Shown here one piece after another: positions 9,763 through 20,800 of a stretch of DNA of 64,000 nucleotides; the stretch's first letter is position 1, and each line of letters begins with the position of its first letter. The DNA lies in the NCBI GenBank assembly GCA_905212635.1, contig CAJMFH010000010.1, forward strand, positions 7,776 through 71,775. Reading direction: 5' to 3'. The notes beneath the pieces were generated by a model. The model saw only the letters and a program-made list of their open reading frames with translations. It made no database searches and was not told the DNA's origin. A program made the translations under genes and the position numbers. The DNA is from an uncultured Lachnoclostridium sp. (GTDB taxonomy: Bacteria; Bacillota; Clostridia; Lachnospirales; Lachnospiraceae).

Positions 9763-10716
9763 CTACCGTACACAGATATAAACCCAGTACACGATATATA
9801 AGGCAACCATAAAAATGCCTTCGCCCCGGCGGATCTCTTTGCGCGAGCACGAGAAGATCCAGCACAGGATGCTGATAAAGATCAAAAATACAAGATCAAT
9901 TGCATTTTCCATGATAAAGGCGATCGGACTGATCGCAGAGCCGACGCCAAGAACAAGCAGGATATTGAAAATGTTCGATCCGATGACATTTCCAACTGCC
10001 ATATCGACTTCATTTTTGCGCGCAGCGACGATTGAGGTGACAAGTTCCGGAAGACTGGTTCCGATTGCGCAGATGGTAAGACCAATGAGCGTCTGACTCA
10101 TGCCAAATGCCGCCGCAATATCAGCAGCAGAATCTACGACAAAATCGCCGCCGTATTTAATCGCTGCACCACCGAGCAGAATAAACAATACACTTTTCCA
10201 AACCGGAAGAATCTTTGCATCTTCCCCTTCTACCTCCACTTTAATGCCGGCAGCTCTTGCTTTCAGGGCAGAGCGGATCATGACAACGAGGAAGATGGCA
10301 AAACATACTAAAAATACGATACCTTCCACACGACTGATCGACATTCCCAGCCAGCCGGCAGCCAAAAGCAGGATGGCACACACGATGGAAACCGGAAAAT
10401 CGCGTTTTCTTGTATCCTTGTGAACCGCGAGCGGTGTAATGATGGCACATACGCCGCAGACGACGAGCAGATTAAAAATATTGGATCCTACGACGTTACT
10501 GATCGCCAGTGAGTTATTGCCGGTAAGAGATGCCGTCACGCTGACGGAGCATTCCGGGAGGCTTGTACCCATCGCTACAACCGTCATTCCGACGATCAGG
10601 GAAGGCACACGCAGCTGTTTGGCAATGCTGGCACTTCCGTCTACAAAAAAATCCGCTCCTTTGATCAGAAAAACGAAGCCAATGATCAGAATGATAAATG
10701 ATTGAAATATTGTCAT
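9763..10716 (-). CDS. Calcium/sodium antiporter, CaCA family (YrbG-like)
   Basis: This 317-residue integral membrane exchanger consists of two inverted halves of about five helices each. Each half carries an alpha-repeat: GTSLPEC with GSNIFN near residues 55-90, and GTSLPELV with GNVIGSNIFN near 205-245. These acidic signature segments form the ion-binding site in the family, which exchanges Ca2+ for Na+ or K+. The length matches YrbG. A clear AAAGGAGT site precedes ATG 10716. It is transcribed divergently from the zinc protease gene. Confidence 0.93.
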   Translation of the reverse strand: MTIFQSFIILIIGFVFLIKGADFFVDGSASIAKQLRVPSLIVGMTVVAMGTSLPECSVSVTASLTGNNSLAISNVVGSNIFNLLVVCGVCAIITPLAVHKDTRKRDFPVSIVCAILLLAAGWLGMSISRVEGIVFLVCFAIFLVVMIRSALKARAAGIKVEVEGEDAKILPVWKSVLFILLGGAAIKYGGDFVVDSAADIAAAFGMSQTLIGLTICAIGTSLPELVTSIVAARKNEVDMAVGNVIGSNIFNILLVLGVGSAISPIAFIMENAIDLVFLIFISILCWIFSCSRKEIRRGEGIFMVALYIVYWVYICVR

Positions 10717-10767
10717 TTTGTACTCCTTTATATATATGAATCGTTCTTTTTTGATATGGTAAATACT

Positions 10768-10796
10768 AGTGTATCACGATTTAAAAAAAACAACAA
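10768..10796 (-). promoter_or_regulatory. Candidate promoter of the exchanger gene
   Basis: On the minus strand TTGTTG (bases 10796-10791) and TACACT (10773-10768) are 17 bases apart, 52 bases before the start codon. The -35 is imperfect. Confidence 0.45.
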
Positions 10797-10803
10797 GAGG
10801 GAA

Positions 10804-10832
10804 GTGACAAAAGAATAAAAGTGTGCTATAAT
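10804..10832 (+). promoter_or_regulatory. Promoter of the YugP-like protease gene
   Basis: GTGACA (10804-10809) and TATAAT (10827-10832) with a 17-base spacer, plus an extended -10 TG at 10824-10825. The predicted start near 10839 leaves a leader of about 30 bases. Confidence 0.75.
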
Positions 10833-10869
10833 GCGTACAATAAATACACAATGAACGGAGCGTGATAGT

Positions 10870-11565
10870 ATGTATCCTTATTATATGTACTGGGATCCAA
10901 CGTACATCCTTGTGGTGATCGGAGCGGTCATCAGTATGATTGCGTCGGCGAATGTAAAGCGAAGTTTCCAGAAAAACAGCCGGGTTTATAACCAGCGCGG
11001 TCTGCGTGCAGAGCAGGTGGCAGAGATGATCCTGCGGAGTGCAGGTATCACGGATGTCAGTATCCGCCGCGTGAGTGGTGATCTGACGGATCATTATGAT
11101 CCGGGCAAAAAAGTAGTCAATCTGTCGGATTCGGTATACGGATCGACTTCTGTCTCTGCTGTCGGAGTAGCGGCACATGAATGCGGCCACGTCATCCAGC
11201 ATGCGAGAGGATATGTGCCGATCACGATCCGTACGGCACTTGTACCGATCGTCAATTTTGCGTCACGGCTTTCTATGCCGCTGATTTTGATCGGATTGAT
11301 CCTTGGCTATGTCGGACTGGCAAAAATTGGTGTCATTCTTTTCTCCGGCGTATTGATTTTTCAGCTGGTGACACTTCCGGTCGAATTTGATGCGTCTGCG
11401 CGTGCCATGCGGGTGCTTGACAGCCTGGGAATCCTGTATGGGGATGAGATCAAAGGCGCGAGAAAAGTATTGTCCGCAGCGGCACTTACGTATGTGGCAG
11501 CCGTTGTGAGTACAGCACTTCAGGTATTCCGTCTGGTACTTCTCATAAATAATCGAAGAGATTAA
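10870..11565 (+). CDS. Membrane zinc metallopeptidase, YugP family
   Basis: This 231-residue membrane protein has the HExxH-type zinc motif HECGHVIQH near residues 105-113 on the inner face. It is flanked by an N-terminal membrane segment and two or three C-terminal ones. Size and motif match the YugP neutral zinc metallopeptidase family (Zn_peptidase_2), whose substrates are unknown. The ATG at 10870 follows GGAGCG. It is monocistronic: its own promoter lies upstream and the 6S RNA gene follows. Confidence 0.88.
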   Translation: MYPYYMYWDPTYILVVIGAVISMIASANVKRSFQKNSRVYNQRGLRAEQVAEMILRSAGITDVSIRRVSGDLTDHYDPGKKVVNLSDSVYGSTSVSAVGVAAHECGHVIQHARGYVPITIRTALVPIVNFASRLSMPLILIGLILGYVGLAKIGVILFSGVLIFQLVTLPVEFDASARAMRVLDSLGILYGDEIKGARKVLSAAALTYVAAVVSTALQVFRLVLLINNRRD

Positions 11566-11573
11566 TTTTTCTC

Positions 11574-11602
11574 TTGATATATTGCGCAAATTTAGGTATA
11601 CT
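11574..11602 (+). promoter_or_regulatory. Promoter of the 6S RNA gene
   Basis: TTGATA (11574-11579) and TATACT (11597-11602) with a 17-base spacer. The predicted start near 11609 lies just ahead of the 6S closing stem. Confidence 0.8.
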
Positions 11603-11608
11603 ATAGTT

Positions 11609-11828
11609 ACAGATTTACTTTCCTGGAATGTTCGACACTCTTGAATTTTTGAACCTACAATACTTTAAACGGGATTCCTATATCTGTGTTTGGATGCCGG
11701 GCCATCCCTGCTGACTTGTCAGTACAATGGAAACATTGCAAATGGAAGGCAGAAGAGCACATGCGGTCGCCCACCTAGCATATGCTAGGAGTCAAAAATC
11801 AAGAACCGGCATTTTGGGAAGTAAAAGA
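11609..11828 (+). ncRNA. ssrS: 6S RNA
   Basis: This roughly 215-base non-coding stretch has the hallmarks of bacterial 6S RNA, the open-promoter mimic that binds sigma-A RNA polymerase. The 5' part TTTCCTGGAATGTTCG and the 3' part CGGCATTTTGGGAAGTAA resemble the ends of known 6S RNAs, and they pair with each other in a closing stem (TTACTT with AAGTAA, 11615-11620 and 11819-11824). A long imperfect helix with a large central bubble lies between. A strong promoter precedes it and a terminator hairpin follows. No open reading frame fits the region. Exact ends are estimates. Confidence 0.85.
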
Positions 11829-11835
11829 GTACTGC

Positions 11836-11861
11836 AAGGCGGCGAGAAATCGTCGCCTTTA
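11836..11861 (+). terminator. Terminator of the 6S RNA gene
   Basis: AAGGCGGCGA and TCGTCGCCTTT form a stem around a short GAAA-type loop, 26 bases before the nadE start codon. Confidence 0.6.
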
Positions 11862-11886
11862 TCTGTATAGATAGAAAGGGCGAACT

Positions 11887-13866
11887 ATGAAAGATGGATT
11901 TATCAAAGTCGCAGTGACTGCGCCGGATAGTAAAGTGGCAGACTGTGCATATAATATAGAAAAAATGATTGAAAAAGCAGAGGAGCTTGCCGGAAAGGGC
12001 GTACATATCGCAGTATTTCCGGAACTTGGGATCAGTGCATATACATGCAGCGACCTGTTTTTGCAGGAACCATTGTTAGCGGGAGCAGAAAAAGCACTGG
12101 GAAAATATGTAAAAGAGACGAAACGACTTGACATGTTGTCTGTTGTCTCTCTGCCGCTCCGGCATCAGGCACGTTTGTATAATGTTGCGGCGGTAGTAAA
12201 AGGGGGAAGGGTTCTCGGTCTTGTGCCAAAGAGCCATATACCGATGTATTCCGAATTTTACGAGGGAAGACATTTTGCTTCTGGCGATATGGCGCAGGCA
12301 CAGGGAAAACGCGGGGACGAAAAGATGGGGACACACCGCCTGTCTTTCCAGAAAGAAGAAGTGGCGTTTGGTATCCGTCAGATATTCTGCTGTGAGCAGA
12401 TGCCGGAACTTTGTCTTGCGGTTGAAATCTGCGAAGACTTGTGGATGCCGGTACCACCGAGCAGTTATCATGCAATGGCGGGAGCGACCATCATTGCCAA
12501 TGCGTCGGCGAGTGATGAACTGACCGGGAAGGCAGCATACCGCAGGGATCTTGTGAAAAATCAGAGTGCGAGAACCGTGAGTGCCTATTTGTACGCGGAT
12601 GCTTCGATGGGCGAATCGACGACGGATCTTGTGTATGGGGGACATCATCTGATCGCGGAAAACGGAACACTTCTTGCAGAAAATAAAGCCTTTGCAGGCG
12701 GAGATGCGATCACAGAGATTGACTGTAAAAAACTGGCAGCCGAGAGACGGCGCATGGGAACCTTTCCATTGTATGCAGTGCCGGAAAATGAGGGATATGT
12801 GAGACATTTTTTTGCCTTTGAAACGATGGAAGAGACAAAATTGACGCGGGAATTTGAAAAAACGCCATTTGTTCCGGTTGACCGCGGTGACCGCGAAGAA
12901 CGCTGCAACGAGATTTTAAATATACAGGCAGCAGGACTTGCCAAACGTCTGCGTCACACCGGATGTAAGAGCGCTGTGATCGGGCTTTCCGGAGGACTGG
13001 ACTCGACCCTCGCCCTGCTTGTCACAATCCGCGCATTTGATCAGCTGAACCTTGACCGCAAAGGGATCGTGAGTGTGACGATGCCTTGTTTTGGTACGAC
13101 AAACCGAACGTATGATAATGCCGTCAAACTGGCACAGGAACTCGGAACAACATTGAAAGAAATATCCATTGAAAAGGCAGTATTGCAGCATTTTAAAGAC
13201 ATTGGACACGATCCGGCAGTGCAGGACGTGACGTATGAAAACGGGCAGGCGCGAGAGAGGACTCAGATTCTGATGAACATTGCGAATCAGGCAGGTGGTC
13301 TTGTGATCGGAACCGGCGATATGTCGGAGCTGGCGCTTGGATGGGCGACGTACAACGGCGATCATATGTCGATGTATGGTGTAAATTGTTCGGTGCCAAA
13401 GACGCTAGTCCGTTTTTTGGTACAGTATTTTGCGGATAATAGTGGAGAAGGAACATTGAAAGATGTATTGTATGATATTTTAGATACACCGGTAAGTCCG
13501 GAACTTCTGCCGCCGAAAGAGGGCGAGATCGCGCAGAAGACCGAAGATATCGTAGGCCCATATGAACTGCATGATTTCTTTTTATATCATATGCTGCGGT
13601 TTGGTTATATGCCATCGAAAATTTACCGGCTGGCAAAAATTACCTTTGCGGGTGAGTATGACACGCAGACCATTTACCGCTGGTTGTCCACTTTTGTTCA
13701 TCGATTTTTCCGTCAGCAGTTTAAGCGTTCGTGTCTGCCGGATGGTCCAAAAGTGGGAAGCGTCGCTGTGTCACCGCGGGGAGACCTGCGTATGCCAAGC
13801 GATGCCTCCGACGCTCTTTGGAAGGAAGATCTGGCAGCAATCCGCAAAGAGGAAGGATGGGAGTAA
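11887..13866 (+). CDS. nadE: Glutamine-dependent NAD+ synthase
   Basis: This 659-residue two-domain enzyme makes NAD+ from deamido-NAD+, ATP and glutamine in the cytoplasm. The N-terminal nitrilase-like glutaminase domain (about 1-300) has the catalytic cysteine in EICEDLW near residue 181 and a Glu in FPELGISAYTC. The C-terminal synthetase domain (about 330-640) has the ATP pyrophosphatase loop GLSGGLDST near residue 365. The length fits the long, glutamine-using form. ATG 11887 follows AAAGGGCG. The gene stands alone behind the 6S RNA terminator and converges with the next gene, leaving four bases between stop codons. Confidence 0.95.
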   Translation: MKDGFIKVAVTAPDSKVADCAYNIEKMIEKAEELAGKGVHIAVFPELGISAYTCSDLFLQEPLLAGAEKALGKYVKETKRLDMLSVVSLPLRHQARLYNVAAVVKGGRVLGLVPKSHIPMYSEFYEGRHFASGDMAQAQGKRGDEKMGTHRLSFQKEEVAFGIRQIFCCEQMPELCLAVEICEDLWMPVPPSSYHAMAGATIIANASASDELTGKAAYRRDLVKNQSARTVSAYLYADASMGESTTDLVYGGHHLIAENGTLLAENKAFAGGDAITEIDCKKLAAERRRMGTFPLYAVPENEGYVRHFFAFETMEETKLTREFEKTPFVPVDRGDREERCNEILNIQAAGLAKRLRHTGCKSAVIGLSGGLDSTLALLVTIRAFDQLNLDRKGIVSVTMPCFGTTNRTYDNAVKLAQELGTTLKEISIEKAVLQHFKDIGHDPAVQDVTYENGQARERTQILMNIANQAGGLVIGTGDMSELALGWATYNGDHMSMYGVNCSVPKTLVRFLVQYFADNSGEGTLKDVLYDILDTPVSPELLPPKEGEIAQKTEDIVGPYELHDFFLYHMLRFGYMPSKIYRLAKITFAGEYDTQTIYRWLSTFVHRFFRQQFKRSCLPDGPKVGSVAVSPRGDLRMPSDASDALWKEDLAAIRKEEGWE

Positions 13867-13870
13867 CCTC

Positions 13871-14323
13871 TCATTCTTCCGGTGCGGCTTTGGTAAGTGC
13901 TGCTTTGATGCCGTCAATCAACATGGATTGGGTAAACTTACTCTTTTCCTGAACCGGAATCTCGTCAATCGGTGTGCCGGCGATCAATTCTTTTTCAATG
14001 CCCTCAAGAGATGGTTTTACGAGTGGATACATTGTAGCAACCGAGTCGTCGAGATTGACAAAAGAAACGGATTTGATCTGGTCCTCGTCGACAACTACCT
14101 CAAGATTTAAGGTGTTTTCGCCAAGTTTTAATTCCGAATTGTAGATACCGGGAACATACGATGCCGTTTCCGAAGCAGTATCGGTGGTGGCATCGGAGGA
14201 CTTTTCTTTCTTTGGATAAAACATGACAAAAAGCAGGACGATAAGCAGGATGCCAAGTCCTACGAAGATGCCGGTATATACTAATTCTTTCATTTGAAGT
14301 ACGATAATTTTAGTTTTTGACAT
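13871..14323 (-). CDS. Membrane-anchored protein of unknown function, possibly FMN-bind-like
   Basis: The protein has 150 residues with one membrane segment near residues 14-34 (GIFVGLGILLIVLLFVMF). A Ser/Thr/Asp-rich spacer and an extracytoplasmic domain starting at YVPGIYNSEL follow. The order GIYNSEL, LEVVVDEDQIKSVSF, then a C-terminal IDGIKAAL resembles small FMN-binding or periplasmic domains of flavoprotein partners. The usual flavinylation threonine motif is not visible, so this is only a suggestion. A GGAGG site lies nine bases before ATG 14323. The gene faces away from addB and ends four bases from nadE. Confidence 0.75.
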   Translation of the reverse strand: MSKTKIIVLQMKELVYTGIFVGLGILLIVLLFVMFYPKKEKSSDATTDTASETASYVPGIYNSELKLGENTLNLEVVVDEDQIKSVSFVNLDDSVATMYPLVKPSLEGIEKELIAGTPIDEIPVQEKSKFTQSMLIDGIKAALTKAAPEE

Positions 14324-14418
14324 GTGGATAATACCTCCTTCGACTGGAGTGGGATTCCATCTTACTAAATCATATGCAGTAAGTGGGTAAATTATGAATC
14401 ATGTAAGGGAGAAATAAA

Positions 14419-17400
14419 ATGGGACTTGAATTTATATGTGGAAGCGCGGGAAGTGGGAAAAGTACCTGCCTTTACCGCCAGATCTGCGACGAGGCAGCGG
14501 CGCACCGGGAGCGTAATTATTATATTCTGGTGCCCGATCAGTTTACGTTAGAAACACAGAAAACGCTTGTGGAAATGAGCGGAGAAAAGGGAATCTTAAA
14601 CATCGATGTTCTGAGCTTTCATCGTCTGGCATTTCGCGCGTTTGAGCAATTTCCGGCACAACAGAAAACGATATTGGAAGACATGGGAAAGACCATGCTT
14701 CTGCGGAAAATCTTTTCCGAGCAGAAAGACAACCTTGTGTATTTTAAAAAAGGCATTGACCGCCCCGGCTTTTTAGACGAATGTAAATCGTTTTTGTGCG
14801 AATTGGAGCAGTATGGCATCCGGGAAACGGAGCAATTTGAAAAAATGGAGACACTGGGGAGAAAATTTGAGGACATCCGCCTGATCCACGACTGCTTTAA
14901 GGAAAAAATGGGCGACACTTATCAGATGGCGGAGGAACTGGTTGGGCAGCTGACCGGAATGATCGATCAGATGGACGGCATCCGGGATTCCGTGGTCTGC
15001 TTTGACGGATTTACCGGATTTACGCCGACGCAGTATGATCTTTTGGAAAAAATGATGCGCCTGTGTTCCCGTGTGATCGTGACAGTGACAACCGATGAGA
15101 CGGGGAAACGCGGTTCTGTGTTTGAGATTGCAGACACAACCATGCGGACATTAATGCAAAAAGCGAATCAGATTCCGATAAAAACGAATTTAATTCCTGT
15201 TCCGCGGGAAGGGAGGAAGGCACCATACCGTTTTGCCGAGGGGGGCGAGATGGCCTTTTTGGAGCGCAATCTCTTTGCTTATCCGTATCAGAAGTGGGAT
15301 CAGAAAACAGAAAATATGTGGTTATACATCGGAGATAAACCCGCGTCAGAAGCGGCTTATGTAGCAAAAACAATCTGGTGGATGTTAGCAAAAGGCGAGT
15401 ATGCCGAAGAGGACATCGCAGTGGTAACAGGTTCTATTTCGGCGTATGAACAGGCGGTATCCCGGGAGTTTGATCGTGCAGGTATCCGCTATTTTCTCGA
15501 CAATAAAAAGAATATCGGGGCCAACTGGATCGCTGAATACATCCAGTCTGTATTGGAAATGTATCATTATAATATGGATGCGGCGAGTACATTCCGTTTC
15601 CTGCGCTGTGGACTTTCTCCGTTGACACGGAGAGAGACAGATCTTCTGGAAAATTATGTGCTGGCGACCGGAAAACGCGGCATTGCGTCTTATATGAAAC
15701 CGTGGAGAGCGCGGGCAAACGACTATCCGCTGGAGGAGATCAATGAGATCCGTGAGAAAGTGACTGCGTGTATTCATGACTTTTTCCTTGCACTTCGTGG
15801 CGGGAAAAAGCCGGTTGAGAAGTTTGTGCGTGCGTTATATGAATTTCTGGTGCAACAGAATGTGTATGACAGAATGCTGGAACAGAGTCAGGTTTTTGAG
15901 GAAAAAGGCGAGACACTTCTTGCCAAAGAGTATAAAAATGTATACAAGGTAGTGATGAATCTTCTCGATGAGATGATGGAACTTCTCGGAACGGAAGTTG
16001 TATCGCTGGAGGAATTTGAGCAGATCCTGTCGGCGGGAATCGCAGAAGGGCTGGTTGGATTTGTACCGCCGAAAAAGCATCAGATCATGGTCGGCGATAT
16101 CGAGAGAACCCGTTTGAAAGACATCAAAGTGCTTTTCTTTATGGGATTCAGCGATGATTTTGTACCGGCAGCGATGCAGCCGCCGGGAATTGTCAATCAC
16201 CGCGAGCGGCATCAGATGGAAAAAATGGGCATTGCACTTGCGCCGACGGGCAATCAGAAGGTGGCAAACGACCTGTATTATCTGTACATCAATTTCACAA
16301 AGCCATCCGAAAAACTGATCTTTACATACAGTCGTGCGGCAGCTGACGGCACCAAACGACAGGCATCTTATATCCTCGGAAAGATTCGCAGGATCTTTCC
16401 GGCGCTGACTGTAATCGAGGGGGGACAGGAAAAAGATGTAAAAACCAGCCTTGGTACAGACCGGGGATTTGATTTCCTGATCGAGGGCATTCAGAAACAA
16501 TGGTACGCTGAGGGCGAGGAAAAGGAGCGCTGGTGGGAAATCTGGCGGTATTATGCGAGACGTGATGAGGGAAAATGGCTGCGTGAGGCACTTCGTCTGC
16601 ATATGGAGTCAAAACGTGCGCCAAAACTTTCCAGGGACGCATTGGAGGCTCTTTATGGGGACGAACTGCGGGAAAGTATCACGCGGCTTGAAACGTATGC
16701 ACGCTGTCCATTTTCCTATTTTCTTATGTACGGGCTGCGGCTGCATGACCGCGAAGAATATACAGTCGATGCACCGGATTTTGGAAATGTGGTGCATCAG
16801 ATCTTACAAAATATGGATGAAATTTTGAAAGCACGTCACACGACCTGGCAGAAGATTGAACGAAGCGAGAGTGACGAACTTGTTGAGTACTGTGTCGACC
16901 GCGTGATGGAAGGCTACCGCGATGTGATTTTTTCCCAGTCGAACCGAATTGCCTTTATGCGGCGGCGTATCGTGCATATGATGAAACAGACGGCCTGGGC
17001 CGTTGCGGAACAGCTGCGGCACGGAGCATTTTTACAAAAATACGGAGAGAAACCGTATGCTTACGAAGAACAATTGGAAGAAATTGGAAAGAAAATGCGC
17101 TTTCGCGGGATTATTGACCGTATTGATCTGTATGAAGATACCGAAAATGTATATGTTAAAGTTGTGGATTATAAGACCGGCAATGTCAAATTGTCGTTGG
17201 AAGAAGTGTATTTTGGCTTGCAGCTGCAATTGATCTTATATCTTGACTCGGCATTGCAGTCGGAGCAGAAAAAACACCCGGAAAAAGACGTACAGCCGGC
17301 GGGAATGCTGTATTTTTACGTGCAGGATCCGCAGCTGGAAGTCACGGGTACAGAGGATGAGATCACGTATGAACAAAAGCTGCTTGCCGAGTATGCGTGC

Positions 17401-17814
17401 GACGGTTATGTCAATGAAAGCATTTCCATCCTTGAAAAACTGGATTCCGTGCTTGGCAGCAATGGAGAACTCAGTCCGCAGAGCAGTTCGCCGTGTTATC
17501 CGGTAAAGATTAAGAAAGACGGAGACTTCGCGGCGACGACAAAAGTGCTTTCGAGCGCACAATGGAGGAAACTGATCGAGCACGTAAAGACGGTTATCCA
17601 CGAAAACGGAACGAGCATTCTTGCTGGAAATATTGACATTGCACCGTATCATTTGAAGGAAAAAAGAGGATGCGATTATTGCGGCATGAAAGACATCTGC
17701 GGACTGGAAAAGGCAGATGTGAAAAAGGTGGAGCGCAATTTGGAAACGATGGACAGCAAAGAGATTTTGAAGAAAATGAGGGAGGAGGGATCGGACAATG
17801 AAATGGACGAATGA
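14419..17814 (+). CDS. addB: AddB subunit of the AddAB helicase-nuclease
   Basis: This is the 1131-residue partner of AddA in double-strand-break end processing, which prepares 3' tails at Chi for RecA. The N-terminal Walker A GSAGSGKST (residues 8-16) gives the helicase-like ATP site. Family iron-sulfur cysteines appear as YARCPF near residue 762 and CDYC with DIC near 1085-1094. The RecB-type nuclease core VKVVDYKTGN lies near 912-921. ATG 14419 follows AAGGGAGA. The 3' end overlaps the addA start by 17 bases, the usual coupled arrangement in Firmicutes. Confidence 0.95.
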   Translation: MGLEFICGSAGSGKSTCLYRQICDEAAAHRERNYYILVPDQFTLETQKTLVEMSGEKGILNIDVLSFHRLAFRAFEQFPAQQKTILEDMGKTMLLRKIFSEQKDNLVYFKKGIDRPGFLDECKSFLCELEQYGIRETEQFEKMETLGRKFEDIRLIHDCFKEKMGDTYQMAEELVGQLTGMIDQMDGIRDSVVCFDGFTGFTPTQYDLLEKMMRLCSRVIVTVTTDETGKRGSVFEIADTTMRTLMQKANQIPIKTNLIPVPREGRKAPYRFAEGGEMAFLERNLFAYPYQKWDQKTENMWLYIGDKPASEAAYVAKTIWWMLAKGEYAEEDIAVVTGSISAYEQAVSREFDRAGIRYFLDNKKNIGANWIAEYIQSVLEMYHYNMDAASTFRFLRCGLSPLTRRETDLLENYVLATGKRGIASYMKPWRARANDYPLEEINEIREKVTACIHDFFLALRGGKKPVEKFVRALYEFLVQQNVYDRMLEQSQVFEEKGETLLAKEYKNVYKVVMNLLDEMMELLGTEVVSLEEFEQILSAGIAEGLVGFVPPKKHQIMVGDIERTRLKDIKVLFFMGFSDDFVPAAMQPPGIVNHRERHQMEKMGIALAPTGNQKVANDLYYLYINFTKPSEKLIFTYSRAAADGTKRQASYILGKIRRIFPALTVIEGGQEKDVKTSLGTDRGFDFLIEGIQKQWYAEGEEKERWWEIWRYYARRDEGKWLREALRLHMESKRAPKLSRDALEALYGDELRESITRLETYARCPFSYFLMYGLRLHDREEYTVDAPDFGNVVHQILQNMDEILKARHTTWQKIERSESDELVEYCVDRVMEGYRDVIFSQSNRIAFMRRRIVHMMKQTAWAVAEQLRHGAFLQKYGEKPYAYEEQLEEIGKKMRFRGIIDRIDLYEDTENVYVKVVDYKTGNVKLSLEEVYFGLQLQLILYLDSALQSEQKKHPEKDVQPAGMLYFYVQDPQLEVTGTEDEITYEQKLLAEYACDGYVNESISILEKLDSVLGSNGELSPQSSSPCYPVKIKKDGDFAATTKVLSSAQWRKLIEHVKTVIHENGTSILAGNIDIAPYHLKEKRGCDYCGMKDICGLEKADVKKVERNLETMDSKEILKKMREEGSDNEMDE

Positions 17815-20800
17815 ACAGAAGACAGTCATTGACCTGCGGGGATGCAACATCCTCGTGTCAGCGGCGGCAGGTTCCGGAAAGACGGCGGTGCTGATCGAGC
17901 GCATTGTGTCACAGGTGACCGATCCGGTCAATCCGGTCAATATCGACGAATTTGTTATTGTGACATTTACGAGACTCGCGGCAGCGCAGATGAAAGAAAA
18001 ACTACAGACAGCACTCGAAAAGAAATTGGAGGAAGACCCGGAAAATGTACATTTGCAGCGACAGGTCATGCTTCTTCCTGTTACACAGATTTCTACGATA
18101 CATAGTTTTTGTGGCTACATCATACAGAATTACTTCCACCAGACAGGGGTGGATCCCAGTTATCGTGTGGCAAATGATAACGAGTTAAATATGATCAAAG
18201 CGGATGTTCTCGCGGAACTTCTGGAAGAAGAATATACGAACTTAGACGAATCTTTTGTCGATATGGCGAAGATGGCGCGGTTTATTAAAAGTGATACCGA
18301 GATGGAAAAGATCATTCTTAAATTGTATTATGATGCGATGAGCGAGCCATTTCCGCAGGATTTCTTTGACCGTATGCAGCACTTTCTGGCATGCGGGAGC
18401 GAGGAGGAACTGGAGCAGACGGTATTTGTTCAGAAAAACCTGCGGTATGTAAAAAATCTGATGAACGGGATCTATGACCAGTACGGACAGTGGATTTCGC
18501 TGTGTTATACGCAGGAAGGCCCGGAAGAATATGCGGCATTTTTGGAAAAAGAGCGGACGGAATTTGAAAATTTTGAAGAGATTTCTTCTTATGAAACGAT
18601 GCGGAAACGGCTGGAGGCAGTTACGTTTGGCAGACTGCCTTCCAAACGGAATTCCCAGGCTGATCCGGAAAAAAAGGAAATCATTAAAAAGGGAAGAACG
18701 GACATTAAGGCGCTGCTGAAAAAAATACAAGCCGATCTTTTTGGGGAAAGTCTGCCGGAGTTATGGGAGACGATGGAGCAGATGAAAGGAAAACTGCTGA
18801 CATTTCTGTCTCTGGCGGAGAAATTCCGCGAACGCTTCCAGCAGGCAAAACGCGATAAAAACATCGTTGATTTCAATGATCTTGAACAGATGGCACTGGA
18901 AATTCTTGTAAAAAAAGAGGACGGAAAGATTGTGCGCACGCAGGCAGCAGAGGAACTTTCCGAGCAGTTTCACGAGATTATGATTGACGAATATCAGGAT
19001 TCGAATCTGGTACAGGAACTTCTACTGGGGAGTGTAGCCAAAGAAAACAACCGTTTTATGGTAGGTGATATCAAGCAGAGCATCTATCGTTTCCGTAATG
19101 CCAGACCGGATCTGTTTTTGGAGAAAATGAATACGTTTGAGACGACGGAGGGAGCGAAAAACCGTCTTGTCTTTCTGACAAAGAATTTCCGGAGCAGGGG
19201 TGTCGTGCTGGAGGCGACAAATGCCGTATTTACAGATATTATGCAGGAAGATTTCGGAGGGATCGCTTATGACAAAGAGGCGATGCTGTATCTGGGAGCT
19301 GATTTTCCCGAGACGGCAAAGCGGCATGCCGACCATGTGACGGTGTATGGTATCCCTGATACAGCCGACAAAGAAACCGAGGCGCAGGTCATCGCGAAAG
19401 CGATCTCCGAGTACGTAAATTCGGAAGATCCAATGTATGTGCTTGGCGGGGACGGAGAGTACCGCCCGGCGCAGTATGGCGATGTTGCGGTGTTGATGCG
19501 TTCTACGAAAACGGAGGGACAGGAACTTCTGGAGGTACTGAATGCGCACGGTATCCCGGCACATCTGGAAGCCAAAAGCGGATTTTTTGATACGCGGGAG
19601 ATCCGTCTGATTGTGAGCCTTTTGACAATTCTTGACAATCCTCGGCAGGATATTGCCCTGGCGGCGGTTCTGCGTGGGCCAATCGGTGGAATGAGTGACG
19701 ATGATCTTGCTAAAATACGGGGAAACAGCGACGAACATCAATTTTATGATGCCCTTTGCCATTACAGCGGCGAAGAGCAATTGGAAGAAAAAGTGGAGGA
19801 TTTTCTGGAAAAACTGGAGCGATGGCGGGAAAAGACGACGTATACGCCGGTGCTTGGCATTTTAGAGGAAATTCTGGAAGAGACAAAACTGATGTATTTT
19901 CTGGAGACAATGGGAAATGGTTTGCAGCGAAGGGCAAATGTCGAACTACTCTTGGAGATGGCAAGAGAATTTGACCAGGGTTCGTACCAGGGACTCTACC
20001 AGTTTGTCCGTTATATCCGTGGGATTAAAGAACGGGAAGAGGATTTTGGCGAAGTGAATCTGAGCGGCGACAAGGAAAATGTCGTGCAGATCATGACAAT
20101 TCACAAAAGCAAAGGCCTTGAATTCCCAATCTGTTTTGTCGCGTCCATGCACAAAAAACTGGGAAAAGCGGAGCGCGATTTTGTCGTTGTCAACGGCGAT
20201 GCCGGTATCGCGTCGGATGTGATCGACAGTGAAAAAGGAACGAAGAAAAAGAGTATATTTTATAAGGCACTCAGCCGGCTCAATGCCAGCGAAGATCTTG
20301 CGGAAGAACTGCGAATCCTGTATGTGGCAATGACGAGAGCGAAGGAAAAACTGATCTTTACCGGAAGAGTGAGTGATACGATGTGGCAGGGAAACAGCGG
20401 ATTTTACAGCAGGACGACGGCAGGAAATTATTTTGACTGGGTGCTTCCGGTTGCAGCCAGATCCCCGATTTTTGAGTATGTTGAAGTGGATGAAACGGAA
20501 TTACAAAATTTGGAAATCTCGCGCCAGATGGATCAGATGCTGGATGAAAAAATGCTAAATAATTTTGACACATCTGTTGTATATGATAAAGAAACAGAAG
20601 AAACGCTGTACTTTATGGACGAGTACCACCGTCAGATTGAAGAGGAAATACCGACAAAGGTTTCCGTCTCCGATCTGAAAAAGAAATCCATGGAAGAAGG
20701 CGAAGAAGACAATTTTACCGTTTTGTACAGCGACGCGCTGGAAAACCAGTCCCCGGTGCCGGCTTTTGCAAAGACCGAAACCGACGAAAACAATGCACTT

